From Paraphysoderma sedebokerense (lineage: Eukaryota > Blastocladiomycota > Physodermatomycetes > Physodermatales > Physodermataceae): DNA of 64,000 nucleotides. The notes under the pieces are model-generated. The model did not search any database, was not told the DNA's origin, and was given only the letters and a program-made list of their open reading frames with translations. This document shows positions 25,671 to 37,190 of this stretch, piece after piece (positions within the stretch are counted from its first letter, which is position 1; the number at the start of each line of letters is the position of its first letter). Position numbers and translations under genes: made by a program. The stretch covers positions 186,001 through 250,000 of the forward strand of contig JAHLJZ010000007.1 of assembly GCA_025602915.1 (NCBI GenBank), read 5' to 3'.

Positions 25671-28600
25671 ATGGATTCTGATTCAATTGTAGGCAACAAT
25701 CCCAGCAGCAGAAAGCGAGAGCGCTCAGAGTCCCTCCTTTCTGCCACTAACCAACGGTTACCGCCAACTAAACAACGGATCGCAGACATTGATGATGGTG
25801 GTCAAGGGCAGAATTCGCCGAGTATGATTAATTCGCTTACTTTGAATAATTTGTTCTATATTCGCACAATTTTGACCATTTATTTCCCTAAATCGACAAT
25901 TCGTTGATTCATTTTCTCCATTGGTCGGTAATTAGGTCAAGCATCGTCAGATCCCGCATCAACTCCCCCCAAACAAGGAACCACGGATAACTCGGAAGAT
26001 CAATGGCACACTACCGAGGAATCCAGGCAGGCGAGGAGGAAGAAGAAGAAGCAAATCAAAAAGGCTGCGGTAACGAGCTAATCAGTTCTCGCTAAATCGG
26101 TGGCCACAACATTGACATTCCAAGAATTTTAGGTTCAACCGTATTTCTCGATTGACCTCCGTGGATTTAAGGGGAAGGTTTCTGTAAAAGAAATGAGAGA
26201 CTTAAGTGAGTAATATTAGCTGATGATTTCGACTTACTTGTCAGGTGCAGCCTCATTTCATAATAACACTAATCCAATTTTTATTGCTGATCCGAAAAGT
26301 CTTATGGATTCTAGCAGACGGCACCAACCCTCGTTGGACCCTCTGCCAACATCGTCAACGAATGCGACCAGTAGTCATCGTCAATATACCCGGTCTTACA
26401 TTCTCTCATTTTGTTAACGGAATGATTAAGAAATCGCAAGCACCCGACACACCTCTTTTCTTTCCAACCGCTCTGGATTCATCATCAGCATATCCGATTT
26501 TTGTTCCCGCGAATGCCAACCCTAGAGTTATTAATGAGAATCAGCTTAATCCGGTCTGGAAAACCGTCTCCAAAGTTTTCAAGTATCTGATATCTGTCAA
26601 AGGGCCCGGTGATAAGCAACGAGTGCACTCGTCTGTGCAAACTATGTTACAGGTCCCATTGTCACTGGCTCAAAAGACTCTAAAAGAGAAAGCCAGACTT
26701 CAGCGTAAGTCATCTTATAATATGAGAACGAATGCTCCAGAACGATAGTCTGACGTCGTCCTGTTGCAACGCTTTTACCCTTTGCTCAACTCCAGGTGCC
26801 ATGAACTTTTCGCTACATCTCTTTCCCGTCCAAAATTATGTTCTTACATTGGAGGAGTTAATAGCGAATGATTACCCCGTCCATTCGAATCTTCTTCGTT
26901 CACAGGTGTTGGGTGATGAGATTCCAGTCGATGCCGAAGATTGGAAAGAACCAGTTATACCGCCATCTAAAGTGAAGCCAGGAGAGAGTCGAAAGCTACT
27001 CGCCGTGGATTGTGAAATGGTAAGAGCGACTATTTATTAGTGGTTCTGACATCAGTTCTTAATACAAAGTCCATCCTCATCATTTGCTTTTCGTTCATAT
27101 ACTCAGTGCTATACATCTGCCGGTCTGGAATTAACCCGTGTCTCAGTCATTGACGAATCGTTGCAAACTGTTTACGATACATTGGTAAAACCTGAACGTG
27201 ATATCCTAGACTACAATACAAGATATTCTGGCATAACTGCTATACAAATGATAAATGTAACTACAACACTACAAGAAGTGCAAGAGAAATTATTAGATCT
27301 AATTGACGAGGATACAATATTAATGGGTCACAGGTAAGTTACCCGACATGAACCGACCACCGACTTTAACTGTTGTTCTGACATGTCAGTTGTATTTGTT
27401 TAGTCTTGAAAATGACCTTCGCGCCTTGAAAATCAAGCATCCTTTCATCATTGATACCGCCCTACTCTATAACAGTCCTTCCGGTCCGCCAGCCAAGCCA
27501 TCACTTAAACATCTGGCCTCAACCTTCCTCAAAAAAACTATCCAATTGAACGCTTTACAGACGTCCGACAACGGAACGATACATACACACGATTCGATTG
27601 AAGACGCAAGAACCGTCATGGAGCTGGTAAAATTAAAATTGGAAAGAGGTCCTAATTTTGGCGTTAAGGAGAGTGAATACGAGAGTATATGGGAAAAAAT
27701 TGCATCTGGGATGGTAGATGAGGTTCATCACGATAATAGCGCCGGAATGAATGAGAGAGAAGCAGAAGACAAGAATAGTGCTAAAGTTGGGGCGTTGATT
27801 GATTACAGGAGCTCGTGTGTCAAGTTTGGAACCGGCGCGGTACGTTTTTAAAGCGATATTCTGGTTATTCCCTTAAAACTGAGACCTCATTATGATTGTA
27901 ATCTGTAGAAAACCGTTGTAACGTGTCATAACGACGAGGAGATTATGAATGGTTTATTGGACACATTAAGGAACGACAAGGAAGATCGAGTAGTTTGGGC
28001 ACGATTTCGGGATTTAGAAGTGCATTATGGTATGATCTCTGATACATTTGATACGCATTGCTCCTTCGATGAAAGCAACCAGGAAAATTTAACGTCTGCA
28101 ACCATAATAGGTACAGATTTTCATACCGCGGAAACGTCTACAACCAATCAGACGGCAACATCCACCTCGGGTCCCACACCGAACGTCGCCGGCATCACGT
28201 CATCGCCTGCGACTCGTCCTCTGCCTTTCGTTCAAGAACGCTCTAAGCCGCAGCAAGAGTTGCGACCGACAGATCCAGATGCAATGGATCTCGAGGAAGG
28301 TGAAATTGGGGACGACGAAGACGACCAAATGGAATGCGAAGATTCCGCCAAAGAGGCGGAAGCAAAACGAAGGGAACATTTAGATCTAATTAGAGTGTTG
28401 AGTTCGTTGGATGAACGAATTAGAACGATTTGGGAAGAGTTACCCAAGAAAGCTGCATTTATTATTTTCAGTGGCAACGGCGATATGCGTAAAGTCGCGA
28501 GGTTCGTTTTAAAATTATTTTCACATATTGGATTTATGTATTACTAGATTCTGATTTTAACCTTTTTCCGGCAGCCTGACAGCGAAGAAACAAGAATACC

Positions 28601-28734
28601 AACGTCTATTTTGTACCCAACCTATAAGCAAAATTCCACTCTCCAAACAATGGAGTGAAGACGATCAATCAGAGTTGCAGAGAGCTGTAGAGGTGGCGAA
28701 AAATGGTGTCGCAATGATGGTTGTTAAAGAATAA
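25671..28734 (+). CDS. REX1: Rex1/REXO-type DEDDh RNA exonuclease
   Basis: Exons are 25671-25821, 25936-26069, 26133-26205, 26300-26704, 26796-27019, 27107-27333, 27404-27839, 27909-28501 and 28575-28734, giving 800 residues. The exonuclease core shows LLAVDCEMCY (ExoI Asp and Glu), a GHSLENDLRALK segment (ExoII) and HDSIEDARTVMEL (ExoIII) with its histidine. The N-terminus is basic (RRKKKKQIKK) and probably nuclear. Known Rex1 enzymes trim 3' ends of 5S rRNA, tRNA and snoRNA precursors. The downstream VVWARFRDLE stretch also resembles fungal Rex1. A possible extra in-frame intron at 28030-28110 would drop 27 residues; I kept that segment as coding. The acceptor at 26299 restores RDLILWILADG. 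Confidence 0.87.
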
Positions 28735-29026
28735 ATTTTGATTCACAATCCGCTATGTGGTTTCCTAAATGTTTTTTTCTACACTGAATACTTGTTGCAC
28801 TGTTTTGTGGACGACCTTATAATTCATTTATAATGTTTTGTATGTCACAGCTCGCTTACCTTAACTCTACTGGCGAAATCAGTACACAAACTAAAAGAAA
28901 CACGTCTGCTCTCGCCAAAATCCTTATAAGATGCCTTAGGTTGGATATTACAGTTTAGAATGGCAAAGCGAAACTTTGATCAGGTAAACCGAGATTACGG
29001 TCAATGAATGAATATCTCATTTATTC

Positions 29027-30094
29027 TTAATCTCTCATGACAATATTATCCTCTGGCACCTATAATCCCCAAGTTCAAGTGTTTTAAATAAAAGTTACCC
29101 GTCAGTTATATGTTGTTTTTTTTGAATAAAACACCTCTATGAACACGAGAGTAGAAACTTACACTTTTGAAATCACTCAAAATTAATTCATAAACCCCGT
29201 CTGTAACGTCACCTTGAATCACAATATCGTCCGTGCCAGTGGGTGATTTGGTGATGGATGATCCGGTGGCGAATTTTTGGGAGAATAGTTTCGTTGCTTT
29301 CTTCAAATCAGGTTCTGTTGAGGAAGAAAAGAGAGTATTCATGCCGTTAGATGCTTGCTATTTAGAGTGACGGCAAGAAGGGCATAAAAGGGAAATACAA
29401 ACCAAATGCGTCTAATCCACTAATAACTGTTACCATTTTCCTACCCTTCCGTTGTTCACTTTTGATTATGACTTTAGTTTTCATTTTCTTCGCTAAATCT
29501 TTTTCTTCCTTGGACATCGCATTCGCTTTGCCGCCACGTTTCGATTTCTTTTTTTCGTCTGTACCTTCAGCAGTAGCTGATGATTCTTCGGATGTTGAAG
29601 CGGTAGCTGACTCTCCGCTGGGTGCTGCTAATTTTGTCGTTGACATTTTCTCCGCAACTGATCACGAAGGGCATTATGAACGGTACTCTAATCCGGGGTA
29701 CGACTGAGGAAGAAATGTACCTTGATCTGTATACAGTTTTTCAAAAAGCTGAGGATGATTTTTTTGAAGCCATGTTTTACATTTGCTAAATATTCCGGAA
29801 AATTCGCAATACTGATTGAGCAACATCAATCAATGAACGAGATCAGAACGAATCAGTAACTCGAATCGAATACTATCGACATCAACTCAAGTGGAAGGCA
29901 ATAGCAGAAATTTGAACAGCCTTTGTGGTCATAAGCAGTAAAAATGAATATATACCTCTGGCGGAAGAGAACATTCTGTCAAAAGATACAAGTCGAACGA
30001 GTTAATATTGATACCAAAGACTTTATAAAAAGAAGGGAGATATAATACCCCCGCAATATATAATATTTGTAAGCCGTTTGTCTGTTGTTGCCAT
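29027..30094 (-). CDS. TMA22: Tma22/DENR translation recycling factor
   Basis: Exons are 30094-30049, 29975-29956, 29811-29721, 29657-29403, 29314-29163 and 29059-29027, giving 198 residues, the usual length. The N-terminal zinc-ribbon-like part reads IIYCGECSLPPEYCEFSG, assembled across three exons including one of only 20 bases. KCKTWLQKNHPQLFEKLY follows. The SUI1 domain carries VIIKSEQRKGRKMVTVISGL and FATGSSITKSPTGTDDIVIQ and ends VPEDNIVMRD. DENR pairs with MCT-1/Tma20 to eject tRNA and mRNA from 40S subunits after termination and in reinitiation. It is convergent with the exonuclease gene, about 290 bases away. Confidence 0.93.
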
Positions 30095-30407
30095 GTTAGT
30101 ATTTGTATAATATGTTGCGATATATCTAAGTGGCCTTCGTTAATACACTCTGCAAGGCTCCTTGTTTACAGGCTTCAGATGCGCGCCGAGTTGGTCTCCG
30201 TTGAGTGATGTGAGATTGCCTGCAACCAGCAATATATTACAGGCAATCAGCAATATATTACTTTAATCTTCAAATTATTATTTTAGAGGAATATTATTAA
30301 ATAAAGCATCCGAAGATGTTCCCAGCAAGATAAAGTAAATGGGTCCATGTCCAGGGAAGTCCTTGATACTAACATTTCAATCATCATGCTTAACGCTTTG
30401 TATGACT
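30095..30407. other. Spacer with 21-bp duplication
   Basis: Upstream region of TMA22 and 3' flank of LIP2. It contains the short direct repeat listed at 30222-30262. Confidence 0.5.
30222..30262 (+). repeat. 21-bp direct repeat, two copies
   Basis: GCAACCAGCAATATATTACAG at 30222 is followed at 30243 by a second copy starting GCAATCAGCAATATATTAC, with one difference. A minor tandem duplication in non-coding DNA upstream of TMA22. Confidence 0.8.
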
Positions 30408-31455
30408 TTAGGCCTCTAATCCTACTAGCCTATCTACATAAGAATTCCAATCCGAATCTAACTCATTTAATGGTATCATTTCTGCATTGTAAATTTTACC
30501 GAACTGGCGAAGAACGTGTGGAATCGCATCATGTATGGTGACGTCCGGTCCGAACCGCTCTGAATATCAAAGATAAGGCCATCAGAATTAGATTACGAAA
30601 CCGATGATACAGTATTGAGCTGATGACTTACCTCGCAAGGTTTTATTTCTTAAAACTTCCTTCGTTATCGAAGTCACTGTCTTGTCTGGTAATCCGCAAG
30701 GTATTATGTGATTAAACCATGACAAATCAGTATTGCAATTAATAGCAAATCCATGGGACGTGACATATTTTGAAACTTGGACACCTTGGAAGAGTGGGAA
30801 GAGTGAAAGTTGGTTGGTTTCGTTAATCAACTGGAGAGAATACGTTGAGAATAATTTATATCAAGATGATCGCACCTAGAGCAGCAATTTTTGCGTCCTC
30901 AACCCATACCCCCGTATTCTCAGTTGTTTTGACATCGATTGAGTATACTTCTTTGCATAGGTTAATAATAAAGCGTTCTAAACCGTCGACGTAACATCGA
31001 ACACTGATCTATCAGAATTGAACAAAATTGAACAATCAATTCCAGCATGTTACCTGCAATTGACTATTGAACCTACAGATACTTACCTGCAAATCTTTAA
31101 GATTCATGATAGGATACCCCACAAGTTGTCCAGGACCATGGAAAGTAACTTGTCCGCCTCTCTGCACTTCGACATAATCAGCACCAAATTGCTTCAAACG
31201 TTTCCCTTCCGTATCCAAAGAATTCTTTATTCTTCGTCCTGCTGTATATACCGGTTTATGTTGTAATAAATATAAGATGTCTATATTGTTTGACATGATT
31301 CGAGGATGGGAGCTTTCAGAGTCTGAAAAAGCTATCCGATTTTTGACAGTCTCAGACTGAAGCCGAAGGCCAAGATCGTACGGTATAATAGGGAGTAATT
31401 TATATGCCATTGCCCTCCTAGGGAGCTTTTGGAGGGTGAAGTTGCAGGTCTGCAT
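30408..31455 (-). CDS. LIP2: Lipoyl(octanoyl) transferase, mitochondrial
   Basis: Exons are 31455-31087, 31008-30876, 30784-30632 and 30559-30408, giving 268 residues. The enzyme moves octanoyl groups from acyl carrier protein to lipoate-dependent proteins such as glycine cleavage H protein. Motifs: [32 protein letters not shown], the catalytic Lys in [12 protein letters not shown] and the catalytic Cys in HIIPCGLP. The N-terminus from 31455 ([19 protein letters not shown]) is basic like a mitochondrial presequence. An in-frame ATG at 31566 would add 37 residues including acidic ones, which suits import less well, so I preferred 31455. The gene is divergent from EMC3, under 200 bases away. 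Confidence 0.9.
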
Positions 31456-31651
31456 TATCGTACTCTCCCCTGCTTCGTTTAACGTTATGGAAAATATTGA
31501 GATCAGAAAGAGGTCAGTCCACGTCTCGAGTGACGGAAGATCAAATCTTTCCAGTAACCAACTCATACTAACTGTTTACTACGTACATAAATCCAACAGC
31601 TGATTGTTGGCACTGTTGTATTCCTCGTTCTTCCATCATATCAATCACGCA

Positions 31652-32882
31652 ATGCATTCCCTACACGATCCGTATGTATAATGTTACCTTGAGCCCCGAA
31701 AGGACCTCACTGCGGCACTTATCCGGTTCGTATTGACCCGATTGCGTTTAAATGATATAGAACGCAGACAATCGTGCTCGATCCAGCCATTCGGAATTGG
31801 GTGTTGATTCCCATCATGGTGATTATGGTTTTGGTAGGGCTTTTCAGGCACTATATCACCAGTATATTGACGACCTCAAGTGGAAACAAAAACAAACAAA
31901 ACCTCAAGGATGTACGAGAGCAGTAAGTATCTACCGCAGCCATTAGATTAAAAAATCTTGCATCTTCTTGCTATAAGTAATTACCAAATGCATCTTTACA
32001 GAAATGCCCTAGGGCGAAGTATAAATCTAAGACGAAACCATTCGCACATACCGTATCCGTCATTTAAAATTCGCCAAACATATTTCGTACAGAGTTTCAC
32101 TGATGGCAAATATCTCGCAAAGCCACCCCAAAGTCAAAATCAGCAGCAAGATATGCCTGAACCACCAGACGCTGCGAATATGGAGATGTTAATGGACGGA
32201 ATGAAAAAGAATATGATGATGATAATTCCTCAGACAGTGATCATGGGATGGATTAATTATTTCTTCTCGGGATTTTTACTCAGTATGTTATTCTTTCGAG
32301 AGATATTTTATCTACAGCAGTATAGAGAAGACCTAACTTGATTTTATTCTTATAGTCAAACTGCCGTTTCCGCTCACTGTAAGATTCAAAGGAATGTTGC
32401 AACGCGGAATCGAAACACCAGATATGGATACAAGTTGGGTTTCGAGTTTGTCGTGGTACTTTCTGAATCTTTTCGGTCTTAGTTCAATTTATGGACTCAT
32501 ACTTGGCGGTCAAAATGGTATGTTCTTCTCTGATGCTCTCAAAATTCCAACCTTTCGCGAAGTTGCTAACGATTTCGTGGTCTTTCCGACAGCCGCCGAT
32601 TCAACAAAGGATATGCAAGCCATGGCCACTGCTGGATTATCTTCTTCTTCCGCGGCATCGTCTGATCAACCTGGTAACGCCATCCCAATGCCGAGTGCTG
32701 GTGGAATGGCTGGGGGGATGCCTGGTGCGCCTGGAATGCCGGGACAAAAGATCAATATGCAAAAAATGTTTGATAGTGAAAAAGAATTTTTGGAACTGAT
32801 TGGGGAGTACAGCTGGATTGGTAACGATGTTGAGAGCCGATTGATTGAGAAGTACAAGGAGTTGGAGAATAATGGACTTTAA
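31652..32882 (+). CDS. EMC3: ER membrane protein complex subunit 3
   Basis: Exons are 31652-31671, 31761-31922, 32002-32282, 32356-32517 and 32593-32882, giving 304 residues. EMC3 is the Oxa1/YidC-superfamily subunit of the EMC, which inserts tail-anchored and multi-pass proteins into the ER membrane. Features: [17 protein letters not shown] (helix 1), GLFRHYI, ENGxYIP-like [27 protein letters not shown] (helix 2), [19 protein letters not shown], and [16 protein letters not shown] (helix 3). The first exon is only 20 bases (MHSLHDP) and was found because it restores frame to TQTIVLDP. A Gly/Met/Pro-rich insert ([15 protein letters not shown]) near the C-terminus is not in human EMC3. Confidence 0.93.
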
Positions 32883-33598
32883 GACATTCAATTTCCTCCG
32901 GCAAATAGATGTATAACATGATCAATAATATGCACTGTTTTTTGTCAGAAAATCTGTTAGATTACAACGCCCATACTACGCCGTGCAGGGTGTAGTAGCA
33001 TTCCGGCGTGGTTAACGTTACCCCCACATTTTCTTCTATTAATCGCTGGTAACAATTGATTTCCAAAATGAGAAAATATTGCAGAGAGAACTAGTATTCT
33101 TCATATGGCGCGGGCACTACCGGACAGTAGATAATTCATTTGTTGCATAAACTGACGAGTAAACCAGACACAGGAAAGCCATATGAAAAATATGTAATAG
33201 TGATCAAAAATCTGCAGGGCGTTCGGTGTGTGTGATGGGGTTGGCGATGATTCAAAACCGATTGATTGGGAACTTTAGGAGTTCGGAGACAATGGGACGA
33301 GAAAGGAGTATAAATAGCATTGCTCTTCGTCAGAAACTTCTATAACGTTCGATTCTATAATTTTTTTTGCACAATGTGAATTTAAAATTGTATCAGTCAA
33401 TAGTTTGTTCTCCTCAGTTTCTCCACACATGGGTCTCGATATTGTCCAACACATTCCGCGTTGAGGTGCTGGATGCCACCGCGTTCTGGCGTGGTCTGCC
33501 TTTCCCTGTAAATTATTTCTGTTTCATTGACTTCAACCGACTTACATAAAAACAGCAAACTTTTTTTTTCCAACTTGGAATTCAGCTACATTTACGAA
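32883..33598. other. Spacer with promoter
   Basis: 3' flank of EMC3 and upstream region of the APP1-like gene. Apart from a TATA-like sequence at 33309, nothing is recognisable. Confidence 0.5.
33309..33317 (+). promoter_or_regulatory. TATA-like box, possible promoter of the APP1-like gene
   Basis: TATAAATAG lies about 290 bases before the start codon at 33599. If used, the leader would be long or spliced. Weakly supported. Confidence 0.25.
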
Positions 33599-35247
33599 AT
33601 GAAGGGTCCATATGTCTGCAAGGCCATAGTCATCTTTGTGGCTCTTGTGCAGTCCTCTTATTTTGCTCACTGCTCGCGCGTAGCGAGCAAAAATTATAAG
33701 CGAATGGCTCTGTGGGGTCAAGATCCCCTAGAATATATGACTTATATGAACAACATAGCGCATCCTTTGGGTATGGTTTTTGATTTCCCAAGCAACTTTG
33801 CGGAAGCCGCGAATTATTGACGTGAATTGAATTAGATGATAACAACCAAAAGTGGTCGGTCGAATTCAACATTATGGGATGGTATAGAGCTCGCCGGGCA
33901 GAAGTCGTTTTCGGGTATCTATTGAGAAGGTACATGACATGTCGAGATCAGAACCCGGAACAATTTGCAGAGACTAGTAAATGGTTCTATAGGTTCGTTC
34001 ACTAGTCTCTTCTTGCCCTTGTTATTTAGGACCTCCCAGAAATCAACTAAATATAAAAATATCAGGTTAGGATCTGAAATTCACGTCCTTAATGTCTCAC
34101 TCTACACAAAGCCCAACTCCCCACCTACGATTTTCAAATTCAACACTGAAACAATTAATGGAATCGCCAAGCAATCATTTGAAGTCGAAGAACCTCTCAC
34201 AGAAGGGTTCCTAGAGTTTGATGGTCCATTAAGTGCACCGGGGCCTGGGGACGATAAAATCGAAAAAGGAATGGTTCAGGTCATCGGAAGAAACGGTTGG
34301 AGTGTTGTTTCAGATATTGATGTACGTGATTTAAATAGGCGATGGGATTGTCAATAATAAGAAAGAAAAGGGTTAACTGAAAACTATTTAGGACACGATT
34401 AAAGTGACGGAAGTATTAAATACCCAGAAGGCTCTAGAAAATACGTTTTGCAACAGGTTAGTGGTAATTATTGTGGGCTTTCTCGTTCGATATATCTGAC
34501 GAACGTTTGTAACCAAAGATGGACACCGGTTGAGGGGATGCCCGAGCTATATTCCAATTTGAAGTCAAAATTATCGTCTGATTCACCTTTACCTTTTCAT
34601 TATGTCAGTGGTTCTCGTATGTTCTATACTCTAACTTTCTGTCAATTTCGGTGGAATATCAGATTTAAATGAAATTAACGCATATGTGATTTTATTTTGT
34701 AGCACTTCAGCTGACGATTCCATTACAACAATTTATTTCAGAACATTATACCCCTGGCAGTCTTGACTTAAAGTTAATAGATCTGGACACTGCCAGACTC
34801 TATTCACCAACCCAACAGCATAAGCTCGACGCAATTGCCTCGATAATGAAACGCTTCCCTCAGCGCAAATTTCTCCTCATTGGAGACTCTGGAGAACTTG
34901 ACCCAGATACGTACGCAAAAGCTTATAAGACATGGCAAAAGGAAGTAGATGTGAAGTGTATCTGGATTAGGGCAGTACAAGGCGCAAATAACACCGCGAT
35001 CAGGTTTAACGAAGATTTCAAGGAAGTCCCGCAGGAGAAGTGGTTTGTTTTTTCGAACCCAGATGATGTCAAGACAGTTGATCTGGAGAAGAGATGCCGA
35101 CCTGGTGAAACCAATTTCGGTGAGGGGGTTATAATGCTTGAAACGAAACCCAGCGATCCTACGGATGCAGAAGAGGGAAGAGAGAGAGAAAATGATAGGG
35201 AAAATCCGGGTGAGGACTCAACGAACAAAATCGACGAGACCAGCTAG
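33599..35247 (+). CDS. APP1-like (DUF2183) phosphatase with signal peptide
   Basis: Exons are 33599-33770, 33836-33992, 34066-34321, 34392-34456, 34519-34616 and 34703-35247, giving 430 residues. The catalytic part has SDIDDTIKVTEV, the DxDxT motif of HAD/lipin-type phosphatases, then GMPELY, FHYVSGSPLQL, KFLLIGDSGELDPDTYAKA and IWIRAV. Yeast App1 is a phosphatidate phosphatase of actin patches. Here exon 1 encodes a hydrophobic secretion leader (CKAIVIFVALVQSSYFAHC), so the product enters the secretory path. Exon 1 joins in phase (TTG G|AT). Intron 2 could end at 34029 or 34065; the later site gives a normal length and a CAACTAA branch point. The C-terminus is acidic. Confidence 0.82.
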
Positions 35248-35613
35248 AAGATAACTAAATTACATTCCAAAGCCCCTGAATGTTCATTTCTGATGATATG
35301 AGTGGATAGAAATAAATATTTTGAAGATGCTACAGGATAACGTGTGACCTAAAATAGTAAATCCGAATGAATCAAGAAATGAGTCGGATGTATTCTGGAA
35401 ACAAGCACACACAGGTAGAAGGTAACGCTAAGAACATGTTGACTTCAGTGAAACGATAAACACTGGACGAGCAAATAGGCTGAGTCATAAATCGATCTTC
35501 TATTGTACAAGTTTAGTGCCAATGTTGGCAGGAGGTATATATATACAGATTGCAGATTCACTGATCAACAGTTTCTACTCTAAAGGTTGCCAAAATCTTA
35601 TGCCATAGTAAGA
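35248..35613. other. Spacer between convergent genes
   Basis: 3' flanks of the phosphatase and aminopeptidase genes. No feature recognised. Confidence 0.5.
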
Positions 35614-37190
35614 TTACTTCTCTACAGATCCCAACTCGACGGCAAAGGCAACTGCGCCTTTAGCGAATTCTAAGATATGAGGAACGCTGATTTTATCCAT
35701 TGTATCCCTGGTGGTATGGATGTTGGGGTTTGACTTATTGTCTTCAAATGGGAAAGATGAAGGATAACCGGCCTGAAGAGTATGGTAGATAAAATTAGCG
35801 CCAACTCGATTTGGTAGAAAATAGCACTATAAACATACTCGATGATAAGAGGCATGGTCGCTGCACGCATAACCACACTTCTGTGATCTAACTGGAAGAC
35901 TGCCGTATTTTTCAAACAATTTGACGACGTAGTTGGTGAGATCTTGGTTAACGAAGTCTCGAACCATGGAAATGTGAGGATCTGCTGCATTTGCCACATA
36001 ACCAGTCATATCGAGCTACATGCACAACAGTCAAGTTAGGTCATAGGCTAGCGATTTTGAATATGCTAATATCTTTACCTGCATCATTCCAGCTACGATT
36101 TTACCGTCAGCTTTGTATTTGTTGGCGATTGCCTGACTTCCCCAAAGCCCACGTTCTTCAGCAGCAAACCATTGAAATTCAATAGTTCTGGAAGGGACAA
36201 ATTCGGAGTTGACCAAAGCTTTCTGTGATAGGCGGTAGAATGTTAATGTAAGATTCCCTACGCGCCCAGACTGTCTGAAAAAACTCACGTATGCCTCTAA
36301 AATGGTGGTAGACCCGCTACCATCATCATCACATCCCGGGGCGTTGCGTGAACCCTGAACGGTTCAAAATTACTTCGTTAGCTCGAGAATCCGAAAATGG
36401 GAGATTTCAATCAAATGACGGGTCAACATACTCCTGATTGAACTATGCTGTCTTGGTGCGCGCCAAGTACGACTAATTCATCTTTATTAGCACCTTTGCC
36501 TTCAATTCTGGCGACGATAGAGAATTGAGGCCAATCTTTGTGGATAAATTTTTCTACAGTGACCGTGGCAGCAGTCGTTTTGTTGTTTGCTAGTGAAGTT
36601 GCATAATCGAATATCCATTGGGCACTAGTTTGGAAATGTTCAGTTAGTTAAATGGCATTTCCGTTAAGATGTGTGATTTTGAATATTCACCTTTTGGTAC
36701 CACTTTCGGATGAATAATATCTGGTGGGAAACTTTACGCACAGATTTTCCAAGTTGGCTTGGAGGCTAGAAACACTCAGCGAGGGTATAATACTGCTAAC
36801 GAGGTTCTCTTGCGTCGGACCGGCCGGGAGTGCTAAACGGAGTATGAATGAATGAGTTCGGGATTCCGGTAATGGACTAAAAGTGCGCATTCTTTATTAG
36901 GACAGTAATGTTAGCAGCATACCTGGAACATTTACAGTTTTGATATCTTCAACGTTTAATTCGTTAAACGTAAGATCGAAGAATCCTTTATGCTCAGCGA
37001 TCATTTTATCTACTGTTTCAACTGTAACCCATTCGGCAGGTTTATTTGGTGCAGACTGGATTAATCGATATTTTTCTGTATTGAATTTTGTTCCTTGTGG
37101 ACGAGGGGTTGGGGGCAGAACAAATGAGGAACATAGGGGAATGATCGAAAGCGCGATCAGAAAAATAGTTGAGAGGGATGGTGAAGACAT
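35614..37190 (-). CDS. LAP1: Secreted M28 leucine aminopeptidase (Lap1 type)
   Basis: Exons are 37190-36923, 36832-36691, 36624-36432, 36354-36289, 36222-36079, 36015-35839 and 35772-35614, giving 382 residues, the family size. The signal peptide is MSSPSLSTIFLIALSIIPLCSS. A propeptide-like region precedes NLENLCVKFPTRYY. Zinc-site residues are H193 (LGAHQDS), an Asp in GCDDDGSGS (210-212), the E245/E246 pair in AAEERGLWGS, D273 (LDMTGY) and H349 (NIHTTRDT). CGYACSDHASYHRAGYPS gives the conserved disulfide and substrate pocket. It removes N-terminal residues, preferably leucine, from peptides outside the cell, probably for nitrogen uptake. Confidence 0.95.

Noticed and set aside
33527-33820. 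Stand-alone small secreted protein ending at 33820
   Set aside because: The frame contains a donor at 33771 that joins in phase to the APP1-like body, so the piece is better explained as that gene's first exon.
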